Made by a program: the position numbers and the translations under genes | The notes under the pieces: generated by a model | Database searches by the model: none | What the model was told of the DNA's origin: nothing | Seen by the model: the letters and a program-made list of their open reading frames with translations, nothing else | Part shown: piece by piece, positions 7,571 through 16,927 of the stretch | Layout of the letters: each line of letters opens with the position of its first letter | Numbering within the stretch: position 1 is the first letter of the stretch | Origin: an uncultured Clostridia bacterium | Lineage (GTDB): Bacteria; Bacillota; Clostridia; Christensenellales; Borkfalkiaceae | Assembly (NCBI GenBank): GCA_947627065.1 | Contig: CANQUN010000007.1 | Location: forward strand, 1-52,045 | Length of the DNA stretch: 52,045 bases | Reading direction: 5' to 3'

Positions 7571-8338
7571 TCATCTCGACGTGTCGAAATCCACCACGCC
7601 GTCTCCCTTGCTGAATATATCGTATTTTCCCGCAACTCTGTCTTCGCCTTCGATACGCTCGTAATACAACTCTTTGAGGAGCGCAACCTTATCTTCGGTA
7701 TCTTTGTCGGCCTCAGTAATCGTAAACTCGCAGCCCGTTGCGGTTTTTATCATTATCCTGTTCCAGTTGCCCGTGCCCCCTTCTGCCGTGCGGCTGACCT
7801 TGACGGATTCAAGTTCGTTGCGCACGTCGTCAAAGGCGTTGACGGCCATGACCGCCGCGCGGAACAACTTGTCCTCGGGACAGGCGGAATTGACGGTGAG
7901 CGGCGGAACCTCGCCCGTTATGAGGGCGTTGGGCTTTCCGTCCAGCCGCGTTGCGTTCTCGTCCGAACAAGACAGCACAAAACCGTCCTCGGTAAGCTGG
8001 TAATAATGCTCTCCGTCAAACACGCAAAATGCTTCCGCACGTTCACGGACCGAAACGGTAACCGTAGACGGAAATACGACTTTTACCGATTCGACTATGA
8101 TGTACGGATTGCCCTCCAGAGCCGTCCTTATTCCGCTTTCGTCAACGGTGAACATACTCGTGCCGATGAGAGAATCGAGTTTTTGCTTCTGGCTCTTTAT
8201 TTCTTCTTCCGTTTTGACCGTGAGCCAGGTGTACTTTACGGTAACTTTCGATACCGTGCAGACGACCCAGCCCGACAGCAGCACGACCGCCGCAAACAGA
8301 ACGGACGTTATCGCTACCGCAAGCCTTTTGTGTTTCAT
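7571..8338 (-). CDS. ftsQ: Cell division protein FtsQ/DivIB
   Basis: 255-residue bitopic protein. A short basic N-terminus (KHKR) leads into one transmembrane helix (about 8-30), then a POTRA-type domain (VSKVTVKYTW, LDSLIGTSMFTVD, NPYIIVESVKVVFPSTVTVSV), the usual beta-strand signature of FtsQ/DivIB, and a C-terminal beta domain. It joins FtsL and DivIC in the divisome and regulates septal synthesis. ATG at 8338 overlaps the murA stop by four bases (ATGA), and ftsA follows after about 50 bases. Confidence 0.88.
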   Translation of the reverse strand: MKHKRLAVAITSVLFAAVVLLSGWVVCTVSKVTVKYTWLTVKTEEEIKSQKQKLDSLIGTSMFTVDESGIRTALEGNPYIIVESVKVVFPSTVTVSVRERAEAFCVFDGEHYYQLTEDGFVLSCSDENATRLDGKPNALITGEVPPLTVNSACPEDKLFRAAVMAVNAFDDVRNELESVKVSRTAEGGTGNWNRIMIKTATGCEFTITEADKDTEDKVALLKELYYERIEGEDRVAGKYDIFSKGDGVVDFDTSR

Positions 8339-9594
8339 ACTTCCTGAAAAACTCTCTTGATATCCAGACCGAGAGACGAAAATTTCTTTTCCATTTTTTC
8401 GTAACCGCGGTCTATGTGGTTTATCCCGGTTATCACGGAGCGACCTTCGGCTCTGAGCGCCGCGAGTACCAGCCCCGCACCGCCGCGGAGATCCTCCGCG
8501 CGCACCATTCCGCCGACAAGTCCCTTGACGCCTCTTATGTAAGCGGCGTTGCCCCTGACGGTTATGTCCGCGCCGAGCTTTGCAAGTTCCTTTACGTAAC
8601 CGAATCTTTGGGGAAATACCTTTTCCGTTACGACGCTGTCTCCTTTGGCGACGGACAGCATGGCCACCGTCTGCGGCTGCAGGTCGGTGGGAAATCCGGG
8701 GAAAGGCTCGACCGTGATGTCGGCGGGTTTCGGTATTCCTCTCGCTTTAATATATATTTTACCATTAAAGTAATATATTTTGCAAGCAGAATTATTCGTT
8801 TTATTTATTAAAGACGAAATATTTTCTTCTTCACAGCCGCAAATCTCCGCTTCTCCGCCCAAAAGCAGCACGGAAAGGCAGAAAGTGCCCGCTTCTATCC
8901 TGTCGGAAATAGGCTTGTATGAGCATCCGTTAAGACGTTTTACGCCCCTTATCCGTATCTCTTTGGTGCCCGCTCCCTCTATCTTTGCCCCGCAGCGGTT
9001 GAGAAATCCCGCAAGGTCGGCAATTTCAGGCTCGGTGGCGGCGCCCGTTATGCGCGTTTCTCCGTCGGCAATAGCCGCGGCTATCATTATGTTTTCGGTG
9101 GCCCCAACGCTCGGGAATGGCAGAACGGCGTTTCCGCCGACGGCTTTATCGCACGTGCAGATTAGCCTGCCGTCCCTCTTTTCGGTCTTTATGCCGAGAG
9201 CGGCAAGCCCGTCGAGGTGGATGTCGAGCGGCCTTTCTCCTATCTTGCAGCCGCCGGGATACACCGCTTCCGCCCTGCCCATCCTCGCCGCCACGCCGCC
9301 GAGCATGAACGCCGACGCGCGTATCTTTACGGACAGGTCTGCGGGGAAAACGCCCGTATTAAGCCCCGACGCGTCTATGTACACTCCGCCGTCCGCCCTG
9401 CGGAATTTCCCGCCCATGGTGCCGATTATTCCAAGCATGGTTTCGGTATCCGAATATACGGGAAAATCCTCGATAAAACATTCTTGTCCGACCACGGCGG
9501 CGGCCGCTATTATCGGAAGGAGGGAGTTTTTTGCACGGCTTACGCAAACACTTCCCTCTGCCTTTCTTCCTCCGTTGATTACAAATTTTTCCAT
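8335..9594 (-). CDS. murA: UDP-N-acetylglucosamine 1-carboxyvinyltransferase
   Basis: First committed enzyme of peptidoglycan precursor synthesis: transfers enolpyruvate from PEP to UDP-GlcNAc. The chosen start gives 419 residues (MEKFVINGG), with GGAG seven bases upstream. A longer reading to 9630 has no ribosome site and a basic, unconserved start. Motifs include AKNSLLPI near residues 21-28 and the PEP-binding Cys in YPGGCKIGERPLD (Cys116, equivalent to E. coli Cys115, so fosfomycin sensitivity is predicted). It occupies the slot where murG would normally follow ftsW. Confidence 0.95.
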   Translation of the reverse strand: MEKFVINGGRKAEGSVCVSRAKNSLLPIIAAAAVVGQECFIEDFPVYSDTETMLGIIGTMGGKFRRADGGVYIDASGLNTGVFPADLSVKIRASAFMLGGVAARMGRAEAVYPGGCKIGERPLDIHLDGLAALGIKTEKRDGRLICTCDKAVGGNAVLPFPSVGATENIMIAAAIADGETRITGAATEPEIADLAGFLNRCGAKIEGAGTKEIRIRGVKRLNGCSYKPISDRIEAGTFCLSVLLLGGEAEICGCEEENISSLINKTNNSACKIYYFNGKIYIKARGIPKPADITVEPFPGFPTDLQPQTVAMLSVAKGDSVVTEKVFPQRFGYVKELAKLGADITVRGNAAYIRGVKGLVGGMVRAEDLRGGAGLVLAALRAEGRSVITGINHIDRGYEKMEKKFSSLGLDIKRVFQEV

Positions 9595-9651
9595 GACCAT
9601 ACTCCGTAGCCGAAGTTTCCGTTTCATCATACGTAAAAACGGTGCGAATAG

Positions 9652-10752
9652 TTAACCCGCACCGCTTTCTGCAGAAATATTGTAAAGCACTCCGAATGAA
9701 GCCATGAACATTATGACCGAGGTGTTGCCGCTGCTTATCAGCGGCAAAGGCAGGCCCGTTGGCGGAATGCTGCCCGACACGACGAGGGCGTTTATGACGA
9801 CCTGAACGGCGTATACCAGCGTTATTCCAGAGGCGAGGATACAGCCGTACAGATCCTTGGCGCCGACCGCCGTCCTGATTCCGCGGTATATGAGAAAAAA
9901 CATAGCCCCGAAAAGGAAAAGAACCCCTATGAAACCGAGTTCCTCCCCTATCACGGAAAGTATGAAATCGGATTCCGAAAACGGCAGAAAGTCGAACTTC
10001 TGGCGGGAGTTGAACAGCCCCACGCCGAACCAATTGCCCGAGCCGAGCGCGTACAGCGATTGAAGGAGTTGGTAACCTTCGGCCTTGGGAGACGCCCACG
10101 GGTCGAGAAAGGCGGACAGACGTTTGAGACGGTAAGGCTCGGCGAGTATGAGCACGGGCACGGCCGCGACGACGGGCAGGACGATGAGCAGCAGGTGCCG
10201 CGCCTTCGCCCCCGCCGCAAACAGCAGGCCGATCATGACGATTCCTATGCACATCGTTATGGACATGTTCGGCTCGAGAATGACGAGTACGGCAAACAGC
10301 ACGCCGACGCCGACCACGGGGAGTATCGTGCGGAATTTCTTGATTCTGTCCGGATTTTCGGCAAAATATCCCGCGGTGAACAGCACGAGCGAAAATTTTG
10401 CAAGTTCGCTTGGCTGAAGGGTGATTCCCGCAAAGCCTATCCACCTTTTAGCACCGTAACTTTCAACGCCGACGCCCGGTATAAACACGAGACCGAGCAG
10501 CACGGCCGAAACGATGACGGACGCAAGCCCCGCTTTTTTATACTTGCCGTAATTGAACTTTGCGGTGAATACCATCGCCGCAAGCCCGAGGACGACGCCC
10601 ACGGCCTGCTTTTTAACGTAAAAGAACGAATCGCCGTAATCCTTCTGCGCGGAATAGTTGCTTGCCGAATACACCATGACCACGCCGAAAAGGGCGAGCA
10701 GCACGGCCGTGCAGGGGATGAACAGGTCTCCCTTCGCTTTCCGCTTTATCAT
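9652..10752 (-). CDS. ftsW: SEDS peptidoglycan polymerase FtsW
   Basis: 366-residue SEDS-family glycosyltransferase with about ten transmembrane helices, which polymerises lipid II together with the class B PBP of the same cluster. Recognisable segments include QPSELAKFSLVLF, the family signature ESDFILSVIGEELG with the essential Asp, and a C-terminal PPTGLPLPLISSGNTS loop. The start overlaps the murD stop by four bases. SpoVE and RodA belong to the same family; FtsW is chosen from the dcw context. Confidence 0.93.
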   Translation of the reverse strand: MIKRKAKGDLFIPCTAVLLALFGVVMVYSASNYSAQKDYGDSFFYVKKQAVGVVLGLAAMVFTAKFNYGKYKKAGLASVIVSAVLLGLVFIPGVGVESYGAKRWIGFAGITLQPSELAKFSLVLFTAGYFAENPDRIKKFRTILPVVGVGVLFAVLVILEPNMSITMCIGIVMIGLLFAAGAKARHLLLIVLPVVAAVPVLILAEPYRLKRLSAFLDPWASPKAEGYQLLQSLYALGSGNWFGVGLFNSRQKFDFLPFSESDFILSVIGEELGFIGVLFLFGAMFFLIYRGIRTAVGAKDLYGCILASGITLVYAVQVVINALVVSGSIPPTGLPLPLISSGNTSVIMFMASFGVLYNISAESGAG

Positions 10753-12092
10753 TGAAGCGCGCCGACGAGTTCGGTGAATCTTTCTCCCCTCTCTTCAAAT
10801 CCCGAAAATTCGTCAAAACTCGAACACGCGGGGCTGAGCAGCACGCATTGGCCCGCTTGCGCCTCGGCGTAAGCGAGACCTACGGCCGACGACAGATTGG
10901 TTGCCACGCACACGTTGTCCGCCTCGGCAAATTCGGCGCTCTTGAGCATTTTGTAACGGGTTTCGCCGTACAGCACTATCTTTGACACGCCGAGTTGTTT
11001 GCAACGGACGAACAATTCGTCAAAACTCTGCCCCTTGTCCTTGCCGCCGAGGATGAGAACGACGGGCTTTGTCATGGAATTGAGAGCCTTGAGCGTGGAA
11101 TCTACATTCGTCGCCTTTGAATCGTTGAAAAAGTCTATTCCGTTGACCGTGCGGACAAATTCTATCCTGTGCTTTATTCCCTTGAAATCTATTATGGCTT
11201 CGGCAATCGGGTTGTCGGGCACGCCGAGAGACTTGGCCACTGCAACCGACGCGAGAATGTTGTAAAGGTTGTGTTCGCCCGCAACTCCTATCAGTTTGGT
11301 ATCGAGAACGGGCCTTTCGCGGAACATGATGATTCCGTCCTCCACGTACGCGCCGTCCACCTTTTCTTTCAGCGAGAAAAACACGGTTTTGCCCGACGTT
11401 TTTTCGCTAAATCCCCTCACGACGTAATCGTCGTAATTGAGCACGGCGTACTCGCTCTCTTTCAGGTTGTAGAGCAGTTTGCTCTTGAGATATATGTAAT
11501 TCTGCATGTTATAATGGCGGGAGAGGTGGTCCTCCGCTATGTTGGTTACAACAGCGATGTGGGGTGCGAACGTCGTCATTGTTTCAAGCTGGAAACTCGA
11601 CACTTCGGTAACGGCAACCGTGTTTATGTCAAGTTCCGCAAGTTTTGAAGTGAACGGAACGCCCATGTTGCCGACGAGGCGGTTGGGAATGTCCGCACGG
11701 CTCAGAATGTCGGCTATGAGCGAACAGGTCGTCGTCTTTCCGTTGGTGCCCGTAACCGCGACTATGGGACACACCGAATAGAGAAAGCCGAGTTCGAGTT
11801 CGCCGATTATCCGCTTGCCCGCCTTTTTTGCAAGGATGGGAATCCTGTTGTCTATAGGGATTCCCGGACTCATGACCAAAACGTCTATCGTGGGAATTAT
11901 GTTCTCTATTTCCTCCGCAGACACGCGCACCGCCCCTTTTGCGGCGAGGGCGGCGGCGGACGCTCTCACCCCTTCGGTGTCGTACTCGTCGACTATGTAG
12001 CATTCCGCGCCGTTTGAAAGGAGAAATTCGGCGGCGGCTATGCCGCTTTTGGAGATTCCCGCAACGAGAAAAATGTTTTTGCCTATATACAT
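10749..12092 (-). CDS. murD: UDP-N-acetylmuramoyl-L-alanine-D-glutamate ligase
   Basis: 447-residue cytosolic Mur ligase that adds D-Glu to UDP-MurNAc-L-Ala. The N-terminal Rossmann domain binds the UDP substrate. The central ATPase domain has the P-loop VTGTNGKTTT (113-122). The C-terminal domain carries FNDSKATN (near 315), typical of MurD. The D-Glu it uses would come from MurI encoded at 18428-19177. It follows mraY with a nine-base gap and overlaps ftsW by four bases. Confidence 0.95.
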   Translation of the reverse strand: MYIGKNIFLVAGISKSGIAAAEFLLSNGAECYIVDEYDTEGVRASAAALAAKGAVRVSAEEIENIIPTIDVLVMSPGIPIDNRIPILAKKAGKRIIGELELGFLYSVCPIVAVTGTNGKTTTCSLIADILSRADIPNRLVGNMGVPFTSKLAELDINTVAVTEVSSFQLETMTTFAPHIAVVTNIAEDHLSRHYNMQNYIYLKSKLLYNLKESEYAVLNYDDYVVRGFSEKTSGKTVFFSLKEKVDGAYVEDGIIMFRERPVLDTKLIGVAGEHNLYNILASVAVAKSLGVPDNPIAEAIIDFKGIKHRIEFVRTVNGIDFFNDSKATNVDSTLKALNSMTKPVVLILGGKDKGQSFDELFVRCKQLGVSKIVLYGETRYKMLKSAEFAEADNVCVATNLSSAVGLAYAEAQAGQCVLLSPACSSFDEFSGFEERGERFTELVGALQ

Positions 12093-12101
12093 ATCCGTCT
12101 C

Positions 12102-13061
12102 CTAAATAAAAAGTAGTACGGCAAGACCCGCTGCGAGCGTTATTACCTTGTACACGGCGGCAATCTTGCTCTCCTCGGCTCCCTTCATCTGGAAATGATG
12201 ATGCAGCGGCGCCATCAAAAATATCCTATTTCCGGTTTTCTTGAAATATGCCACCTGAAGTATGACCGATAGGCCCGTAACGACGAACATTATGCCTATT
12301 ACGGGAATGTAAAAGACGTTTCCGCTCAGTATACTGACGGCGGACACGAACCCGCCGAGAGACAGCGAACCCGTGTCCCCCATGAACACGCTTGCCCTGT
12401 GCGTGTTGAACACCAAAAAACCGACGATGGCGCCCGCGAGCGCAACGGATATTACGGCATGGTTGTCCGCAGCGGCATTTCCGTTTTCCGCCATTATCAC
12501 GAGGGCGATCAATAGGAAATATACGTAAGAAACGCCCCCGGCAAGCCCGTCGAGGCCGTCCGTCAAGTTTACGCAGTTGGTGGTGGCGATCAGGGCGGTT
12601 ATATAAAGCGGGATTGCAAAGAGGCCGAGGGATATCTTAATTTCGGTAAAAGGAACGAACACCGAAGTATAACCGTTGACGTAAGCGTAAACGGCAAATA
12701 TCACGGAAACGGCAAGCTGAAACAGTATTTTCTGATAGGGTTTCAGCCCTTCGTTGTGCCTGAATTTAATCTTGATGAAATCGTCCGTAAAACCCACGGC
12801 AAGAAAAGCCACGCCCGTGGTGATTACGACGAGCGCAGGCCGAAAGCCGCCTTTATCGCAGAAAATCAGCGCGACGACGGAGGCGGCGAGAATGAAGAAA
12901 ACGCCGCCCATGGTGGGCGTGCCGCCCTTGCTTTCATGCTCCTTTACGTAAGAGAGGACGGACTGCCCCGCTTTCAACTTTTTGAGAAGCGGGACGGTTA
13001 CCAGCCCCAAGAGAAAGGAAAGGGCGAGGGCGGTGGCAAAGATGAAAACGTAGGTTTTCAA
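12102..13061 (-). CDS. mraY: Phospho-N-acetylmuramoyl-pentapeptide-transferase MraY
   Basis: 319-residue integral membrane enzyme with about ten helices that transfers phospho-MurNAc-pentapeptide to undecaprenyl phosphate, giving lipid I. Diagnostic loops are GGTPTMGG (about 47-54), VGFTDDFIK, NLTDGLDGLAGG, FMGDTGSLSLGG and APLHHHFQMKG. Its start overlaps the murE stop by four bases. It follows murE directly, with no murF between them, unlike many dcw clusters. Confidence 0.96.
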   Translation of the reverse strand: MKTYVFIFATALALSFLLGLVTVPLLKKLKAGQSVLSYVKEHESKGGTPTMGGVFFILAASVVALIFCDKGGFRPALVVITTGVAFLAVGFTDDFIKIKFRHNEGLKPYQKILFQLAVSVIFAVYAYVNGYTSVFVPFTEIKISLGLFAIPLYITALIATTNCVNLTDGLDGLAGGVSYVYFLLIALVIMAENGNAAADNHAVISVALAGAIVGFLVFNTHRASVFMGDTGSLSLGGFVSAVSILSGNVFYIPVIGIMFVVTGLSVILQVAYFKKTGNRIFLMAPLHHHFQMKGAEESKIAAVYKVITLAAGLAVLLFI

Positions 13062-14506
13062 ACGCCCTTACCCCCGAGCAGTTCCTCTATACACTGCCTG
13101 TCGCTGAAAACGTGCTTTACCCCGAGAATCTCCTGATATTCTTCGGCACCCTTGCCCGCGACGAGCAGTATGTCTCCCTCTCTCATCATGCCAACGGCGT
13201 ACTTTATGGCCGCGCGCCTGTCCTGAATGGTAATGTACCGTTCGGTCTTTAGCCGCAGTCCCTTTTCTATATCCGAAATTATGTCGCAGGGGTCTTCGTA
13301 ACGGGGATTGTCCGATGTAACTATGCAAAAGTCCGCGTATTCGCCCGCTATTTCGCCCATAAGCGGGCGTTTTGCGCTCTCTCTGTTTCCGCCGCAACCG
13401 AACAGGCAAAGCAGCCTGCCCGAAGTGCATTTTCTAAGCGCCTGCAATATCTTTTTAAGCCCGTCGGGCGTGTGCGCGTAATCTATGAATATCTTTTTGC
13501 CAAGCGGGTTTTCTACGGCTTCTACCCTGCCTTTAACCCCTTCGGTCAGCCGAATGCCCTCGGCAATGTCGTCGAAATCCACGCCGAGCACGGCGCAGCA
13601 GGTGGCGGCTGCAAGGCAGTTGTACACCGAAAACACACCCGGCATTCCGCACCTGATGTTGTAGATGTTGTCGAAGAGATTCATGACGAAGGATATCCCG
13701 TTTATCTCTTCTTTGACGTTTACCGCAAAGACGTCGGAAGGCTCGTCTATGCCGTAAGACAGCGTTTTTCTCCCGCTCTTGAAATAAAGCCTTCTGCCCA
13801 TTTCGTCGTCGCCGTTGAGTACGATAAAATCACAGTATTTATCTGACAAAAATTCTTCCTTTGCCCTGCCGTACTCCTCCATGGTCCCAAAGAAATCGAG
13901 GTGATCCTCGGTGAGGTTGGTAAACACACCCGCGTCGAAATAGATGCCCGCGATCTTCTTGAGCGCGGCGGCGTGGGCGGAAACTTCCATCACTACGTCC
14001 TCCACCCCGTCGTCCGCCATATCCGAAAAGATTCTGTGCAGATATATGGGATCGGGAGTTGTCATTTCGGGGGCTATGGAAACCTTGCCGTACTTTATGC
14101 CAAGCGTGCCTATTATGCCGACTTTCCGTCCCGCTTTTTTCAAAATATTTGCGATTATATGACAGGTTGTGGTCTTTCCGTTGGTGCCTGTAACCCCTAT
14201 TATCCTCATCTTGTCGGCGGGATTTGAGTAAAACCTGCCCGCCATTAGGCTCATGGCTTCACGCACGTCGCCGACGACGACCTCGGGAACGCCGAGGCCG
14301 AGTTTTTTGGAGCAAACGACGGCAACGGCCCCCTTTGCCACGGCTCTTTGGGCAAAATCATGCCCGTCGTACCTGTTTCCTTTTATGCAAAAGTAAAGAC
14401 TGCCGCGGCCTGCTTCTTTGTCCGACATGCACAGTTTTTCTATCTCCGCGTCCCCGCCGATAACTTCCTTTTCGGCAAGAGCGTCCGTAAGTTCCGATAA
14501 CAACAT
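13058..14506 (-). CDS. murE: UDP-MurNAc-tripeptide synthetase MurE (meso-DAP type)
   Basis: 482-residue Mur ligase adding the third residue of the stem peptide. The P-loop is VTGTNGKTTT (105-114). A YAHTPDGL motif lies in the C-terminal half and TSDNPRYEDP near residue 400. In characterised MurE enzymes DNPR marks specificity for meso-diaminopimelate, whereas lysine-adding enzymes differ there; A2pm-type peptidoglycan is therefore predicted. The gene follows the PBP gene after about 25 bases and overlaps mraY by four. Confidence 0.94.
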   Translation of the reverse strand: MLLSELTDALAEKEVIGGDAEIEKLCMSDKEAGRGSLYFCIKGNRYDGHDFAQRAVAKGAVAVVCSKKLGLGVPEVVVGDVREAMSLMAGRFYSNPADKMRIIGVTGTNGKTTTCHIIANILKKAGRKVGIIGTLGIKYGKVSIAPEMTTPDPIYLHRIFSDMADDGVEDVVMEVSAHAAALKKIAGIYFDAGVFTNLTEDHLDFFGTMEEYGRAKEEFLSDKYCDFIVLNGDDEMGRRLYFKSGRKTLSYGIDEPSDVFAVNVKEEINGISFVMNLFDNIYNIRCGMPGVFSVYNCLAAATCCAVLGVDFDDIAEGIRLTEGVKGRVEAVENPLGKKIFIDYAHTPDGLKKILQALRKCTSGRLLCLFGCGGNRESAKRPLMGEIAGEYADFCIVTSDNPRYEDPCDIISDIEKGLRLKTERYITIQDRRAAIKYAVGMMREGDILLVAGKGAEEYQEILGVKHVFSDRQCIEELLGGKGV

Positions 14507-14531
14507 ATTTCAAGGTAAACCTTCTTTGATA

Positions 14532-16271
14532 TTAAGCGCGGCCCGGCTCGATTGATCTTTGGTTTATAATTCCTTGGAATATCATCTTTGCGTATGGCGC
14601 GGCAACGGTGCTGCCGTAATGCTGTCCCGTGGGTTCGTCCACGATCACGAGGGCAAGGTATCTTGGGTTGTCGGCGGGGAAAAAGCCGACGAAGGACGAA
14701 ACGTACTTGCCCTGCGCAATCGCTCCGTTTTCAAACTTCTGCGCCGTGCCCGTCTTGCCGCCCACGCGGTAACCTTCTATGTAAGCCTGCTTACCGCTTC
14801 CCTCCCGCACGACGCCTTCGAGATAACCCGCAAGAGTCCGCGACGTTTTTTCGGAAACCGCCCTCCTCACCGCAACGGGGTATATCTCCTCCGCCTTTCT
14901 GTCTCCGTCGTAAACGGCTTTGAGAAGGTGCGGCGTGTAATAGTACCCGCCGTTCACGGCGGCTGCCGTTGCCGCGGCGAGTTGGACGGGCGTAACCGCA
15001 ATCGTCTGCCCGAAGGCTATCCTCGCAATGTCTCCGTCCGTTACCGCCGAAGAAGGCAGCACCATGCCCTGCGCTTCGCCCACGAAATCCAGCCCCGTTA
15101 CCTTGCCGTAATTGAAGGCTTCCACATACTTGTACATGGTCTCCTTTCCGAGCGAGAGCGCTATATCCACAAAACACGGATTGCAACTGTTGTTGAGCGC
15201 TTCTTTGAGGTGTTGACCCGAATGCTTTCCGTCCTTGTGCGAACGCCAGCATTTTATATTCCGTCCGCCCACCGTTCTCACTCCCGACGGGTTGAACACG
15301 TAATCGGGAGAAAACGCTTTGGGATTGCCTTTGGAATACTCCTCTATGTTAGCCGCGGCGGTTAGTATCTTGAAAGTGGAACCCGGTTCGTAACAATCCA
15401 CCGCCAGACCGTTGCGGGCGAGGAAATTGAGCTGTTCCGGGTCGTCGCGCGGTATTTCGTTGAGGTTGAACGAAGGTTTTGAAGCCATGGCGAGTATTTC
15501 GCCGTTGGACGGGTCCATCACGATACATTCCGCACGCTTGGGAGAATGCACGGCGTAAGCCGTTTCCATGGCCTGTTCGGCTATTTCCTGCACGGCGTAG
15601 TCTATGGTCAGCACGAGGTCAAGCCCCTTTACAGACGGCACGTACCTCACGTCCGTGTCCTTTAATTGTATCCCCAAAAGGTCGGTTTCATACAGGATTT
15701 CCCCGTCCTTGCCCGCAAGGTACTTGTCGTAATACTTTTCTATTCCCGCCTGCCCCGCGTTGTCCGACGAGACGTAGCCGAGCACCTGAGACAGAAATTC
15801 CCCGTAAGGGTAATTTCTCGAATTATCCTTGGAATAATAGACTCCCGAAAGGTTGTAGGAAGAGAGTTTGTTCACTTCCTCCTCACTTCTCCCTTTTGCA
15901 AGCGTGTATTCGGAAACGGTCTTTGTGGTGGCTTTTGCGTACACCTTGTCCCTGTCGAGAGAAAAGATTTGGGCAAGCACGTCGGCAACTTTTCCGGGTT
16001 CGTCAACCGAGCGGGGACGGATGAATATACTGTAAGAGGGTTTGTTTTCGACGAGTACAACGCCGTTGCGGTCCTTTATCAGGCCGCGTTCGGCTATGAC
16101 GGGCAGTTCTCTCGTCCACTGGTCCACGGCCTTGGCCCTGAGTTCTTCTCCCCATATTACCTGAACGTAGAAAAATCTGGCCGCAACGAGACAAAAAAGA
16201 AAGGCTATCAGCAGGAAACCCGCAAACAACCTCTTTCGTAATTTTGTTATGGAATATTCTATTTTTATCAC
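14532..16271 (-). CDS. Class B penicillin-binding protein (FtsI/PBP2B type, no PASTA)
   Basis: 579-residue septal transpeptidase candidate. One N-terminal transmembrane helix (about 14-36) is followed by a PBP dimerisation domain with RGLIKDRNGV. The transpeptidase domain has all three motifs: STFK (about 298-301, nucleophile Ser), SCN (about 363) and KTGTAQ (about 504). It ends shortly after the KTG box (last residues QRSIEPGRA), so there are no PASTA repeats, unlike SpoVD or many Bacillota PBP2B/2x proteins. Its place between ftsL and murE indicates the FtsI role, working with FtsW. Confidence 0.92.
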   Translation of the reverse strand: MIKIEYSITKLRKRLFAGFLLIAFLFCLVAARFFYVQVIWGEELRAKAVDQWTRELPVIAERGLIKDRNGVVLVENKPSYSIFIRPRSVDEPGKVADVLAQIFSLDRDKVYAKATTKTVSEYTLAKGRSEEEVNKLSSYNLSGVYYSKDNSRNYPYGEFLSQVLGYVSSDNAGQAGIEKYYDKYLAGKDGEILYETDLLGIQLKDTDVRYVPSVKGLDLVLTIDYAVQEIAEQAMETAYAVHSPKRAECIVMDPSNGEILAMASKPSFNLNEIPRDDPEQLNFLARNGLAVDCYEPGSTFKILTAAANIEEYSKGNPKAFSPDYVFNPSGVRTVGGRNIKCWRSHKDGKHSGQHLKEALNNSCNPCFVDIALSLGKETMYKYVEAFNYGKVTGLDFVGEAQGMVLPSSAVTDGDIARIAFGQTIAVTPVQLAAATAAAVNGGYYYTPHLLKAVYDGDRKAEEIYPVAVRRAVSEKTSRTLAGYLEGVVREGSGKQAYIEGYRVGGKTGTAQKFENGAIAQGKYVSSFVGFFPADNPRYLALVIVDEPTGQHYGSTVAAPYAKMIFQGIINQRSIEPGRA

Positions 16272-16319
16272 CGCCGATGAATTATTCGATATAATTCTAT
16301 TTACGGCATGGTGAAAAAA

Positions 16320-16892
16320 TTACCCTAATTTGGTCATGCCGAGTTCCTGTTCGGCCTTGGCGGCGATTACCTCATCGCTGGAAACGTACTCGAGAGTATC
16401 CTCGAGTTCGCGGTTCTTGGCGGTAAGCTCGACAACGGCCTGCTCGGTGTCCTCAATCTCGCGGTTTATGCGGTTGAGAGCGCTTGCGTTAAAGGCGATG
16501 AGCGCGATTATGCCCACCACTATCAGGGTGTAGAGAGTGATGAATATCTTCTGCCGAGTGCTGAGAGTAAAGCCCTTTTTGGTGTCCTCTTCAAAGTCGT
16601 CGTAAATCTCGTCGCCATATTGGGAAATGGCGTCCGATCTCACGTTTTCCTTGGAATCCTTAAGGTCCATCGTCGTGGAAGAAGGCATGGAATCCGTGGT
16701 TTCAACGCGGCGTGGGGCAGTCTCCTCGGGCATTTCGGTTACGTCGTCGTACCGCGTGTCCGAAAAATATGCGTCGCTTATCTCGTCGGCATAACTTACG
16801 TCCCTTTCTTCGGTTTCGGTTTCACGTTCACGTGTTTGCGTCATTGTGTCGTTGTATATATCATCTTCATATCCGGTGCGCGTATTTATCAT
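16320..16892 (-). CDS. ftsL: FtsL-like division protein with long acidic cytoplasmic tail
   Basis: 190 residues: about 110 polar, acidic residues predicted to be disordered (rich in D, E, T), one transmembrane helix (about 116-137) and a short extracytoplasmic coiled coil (about 139-170, IEDTEQAVVELTAKNRELE). This is the FtsL topology and position, between rsmH and the PBP, but typical FtsL is about 110-125 residues with a short cytoplasmic tail. FtsL stabilises the FtsQ/DivIC complex and activates FtsW-FtsI. The assignment rests on topology and gene order because the family diverges quickly in sequence. Confidence 0.78.
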   Translation of the reverse strand: MINTRTGYEDDIYNDTMTQTRERETETEERDVSYADEISDAYFSDTRYDDVTEMPEETAPRRVETTDSMPSSTTMDLKDSKENVRSDAISQYGDEIYDDFEEDTKKGFTLSTRQKIFITLYTLIVVGIIALIAFNASALNRINREIEDTEQAVVELTAKNRELEDTLEYVSSDEVIAAKAEQELGMTKLG

Positions 16893-16927
16893 GACCCTTC
16901 TCCTTAAAATATTATAATTAAAATTTA

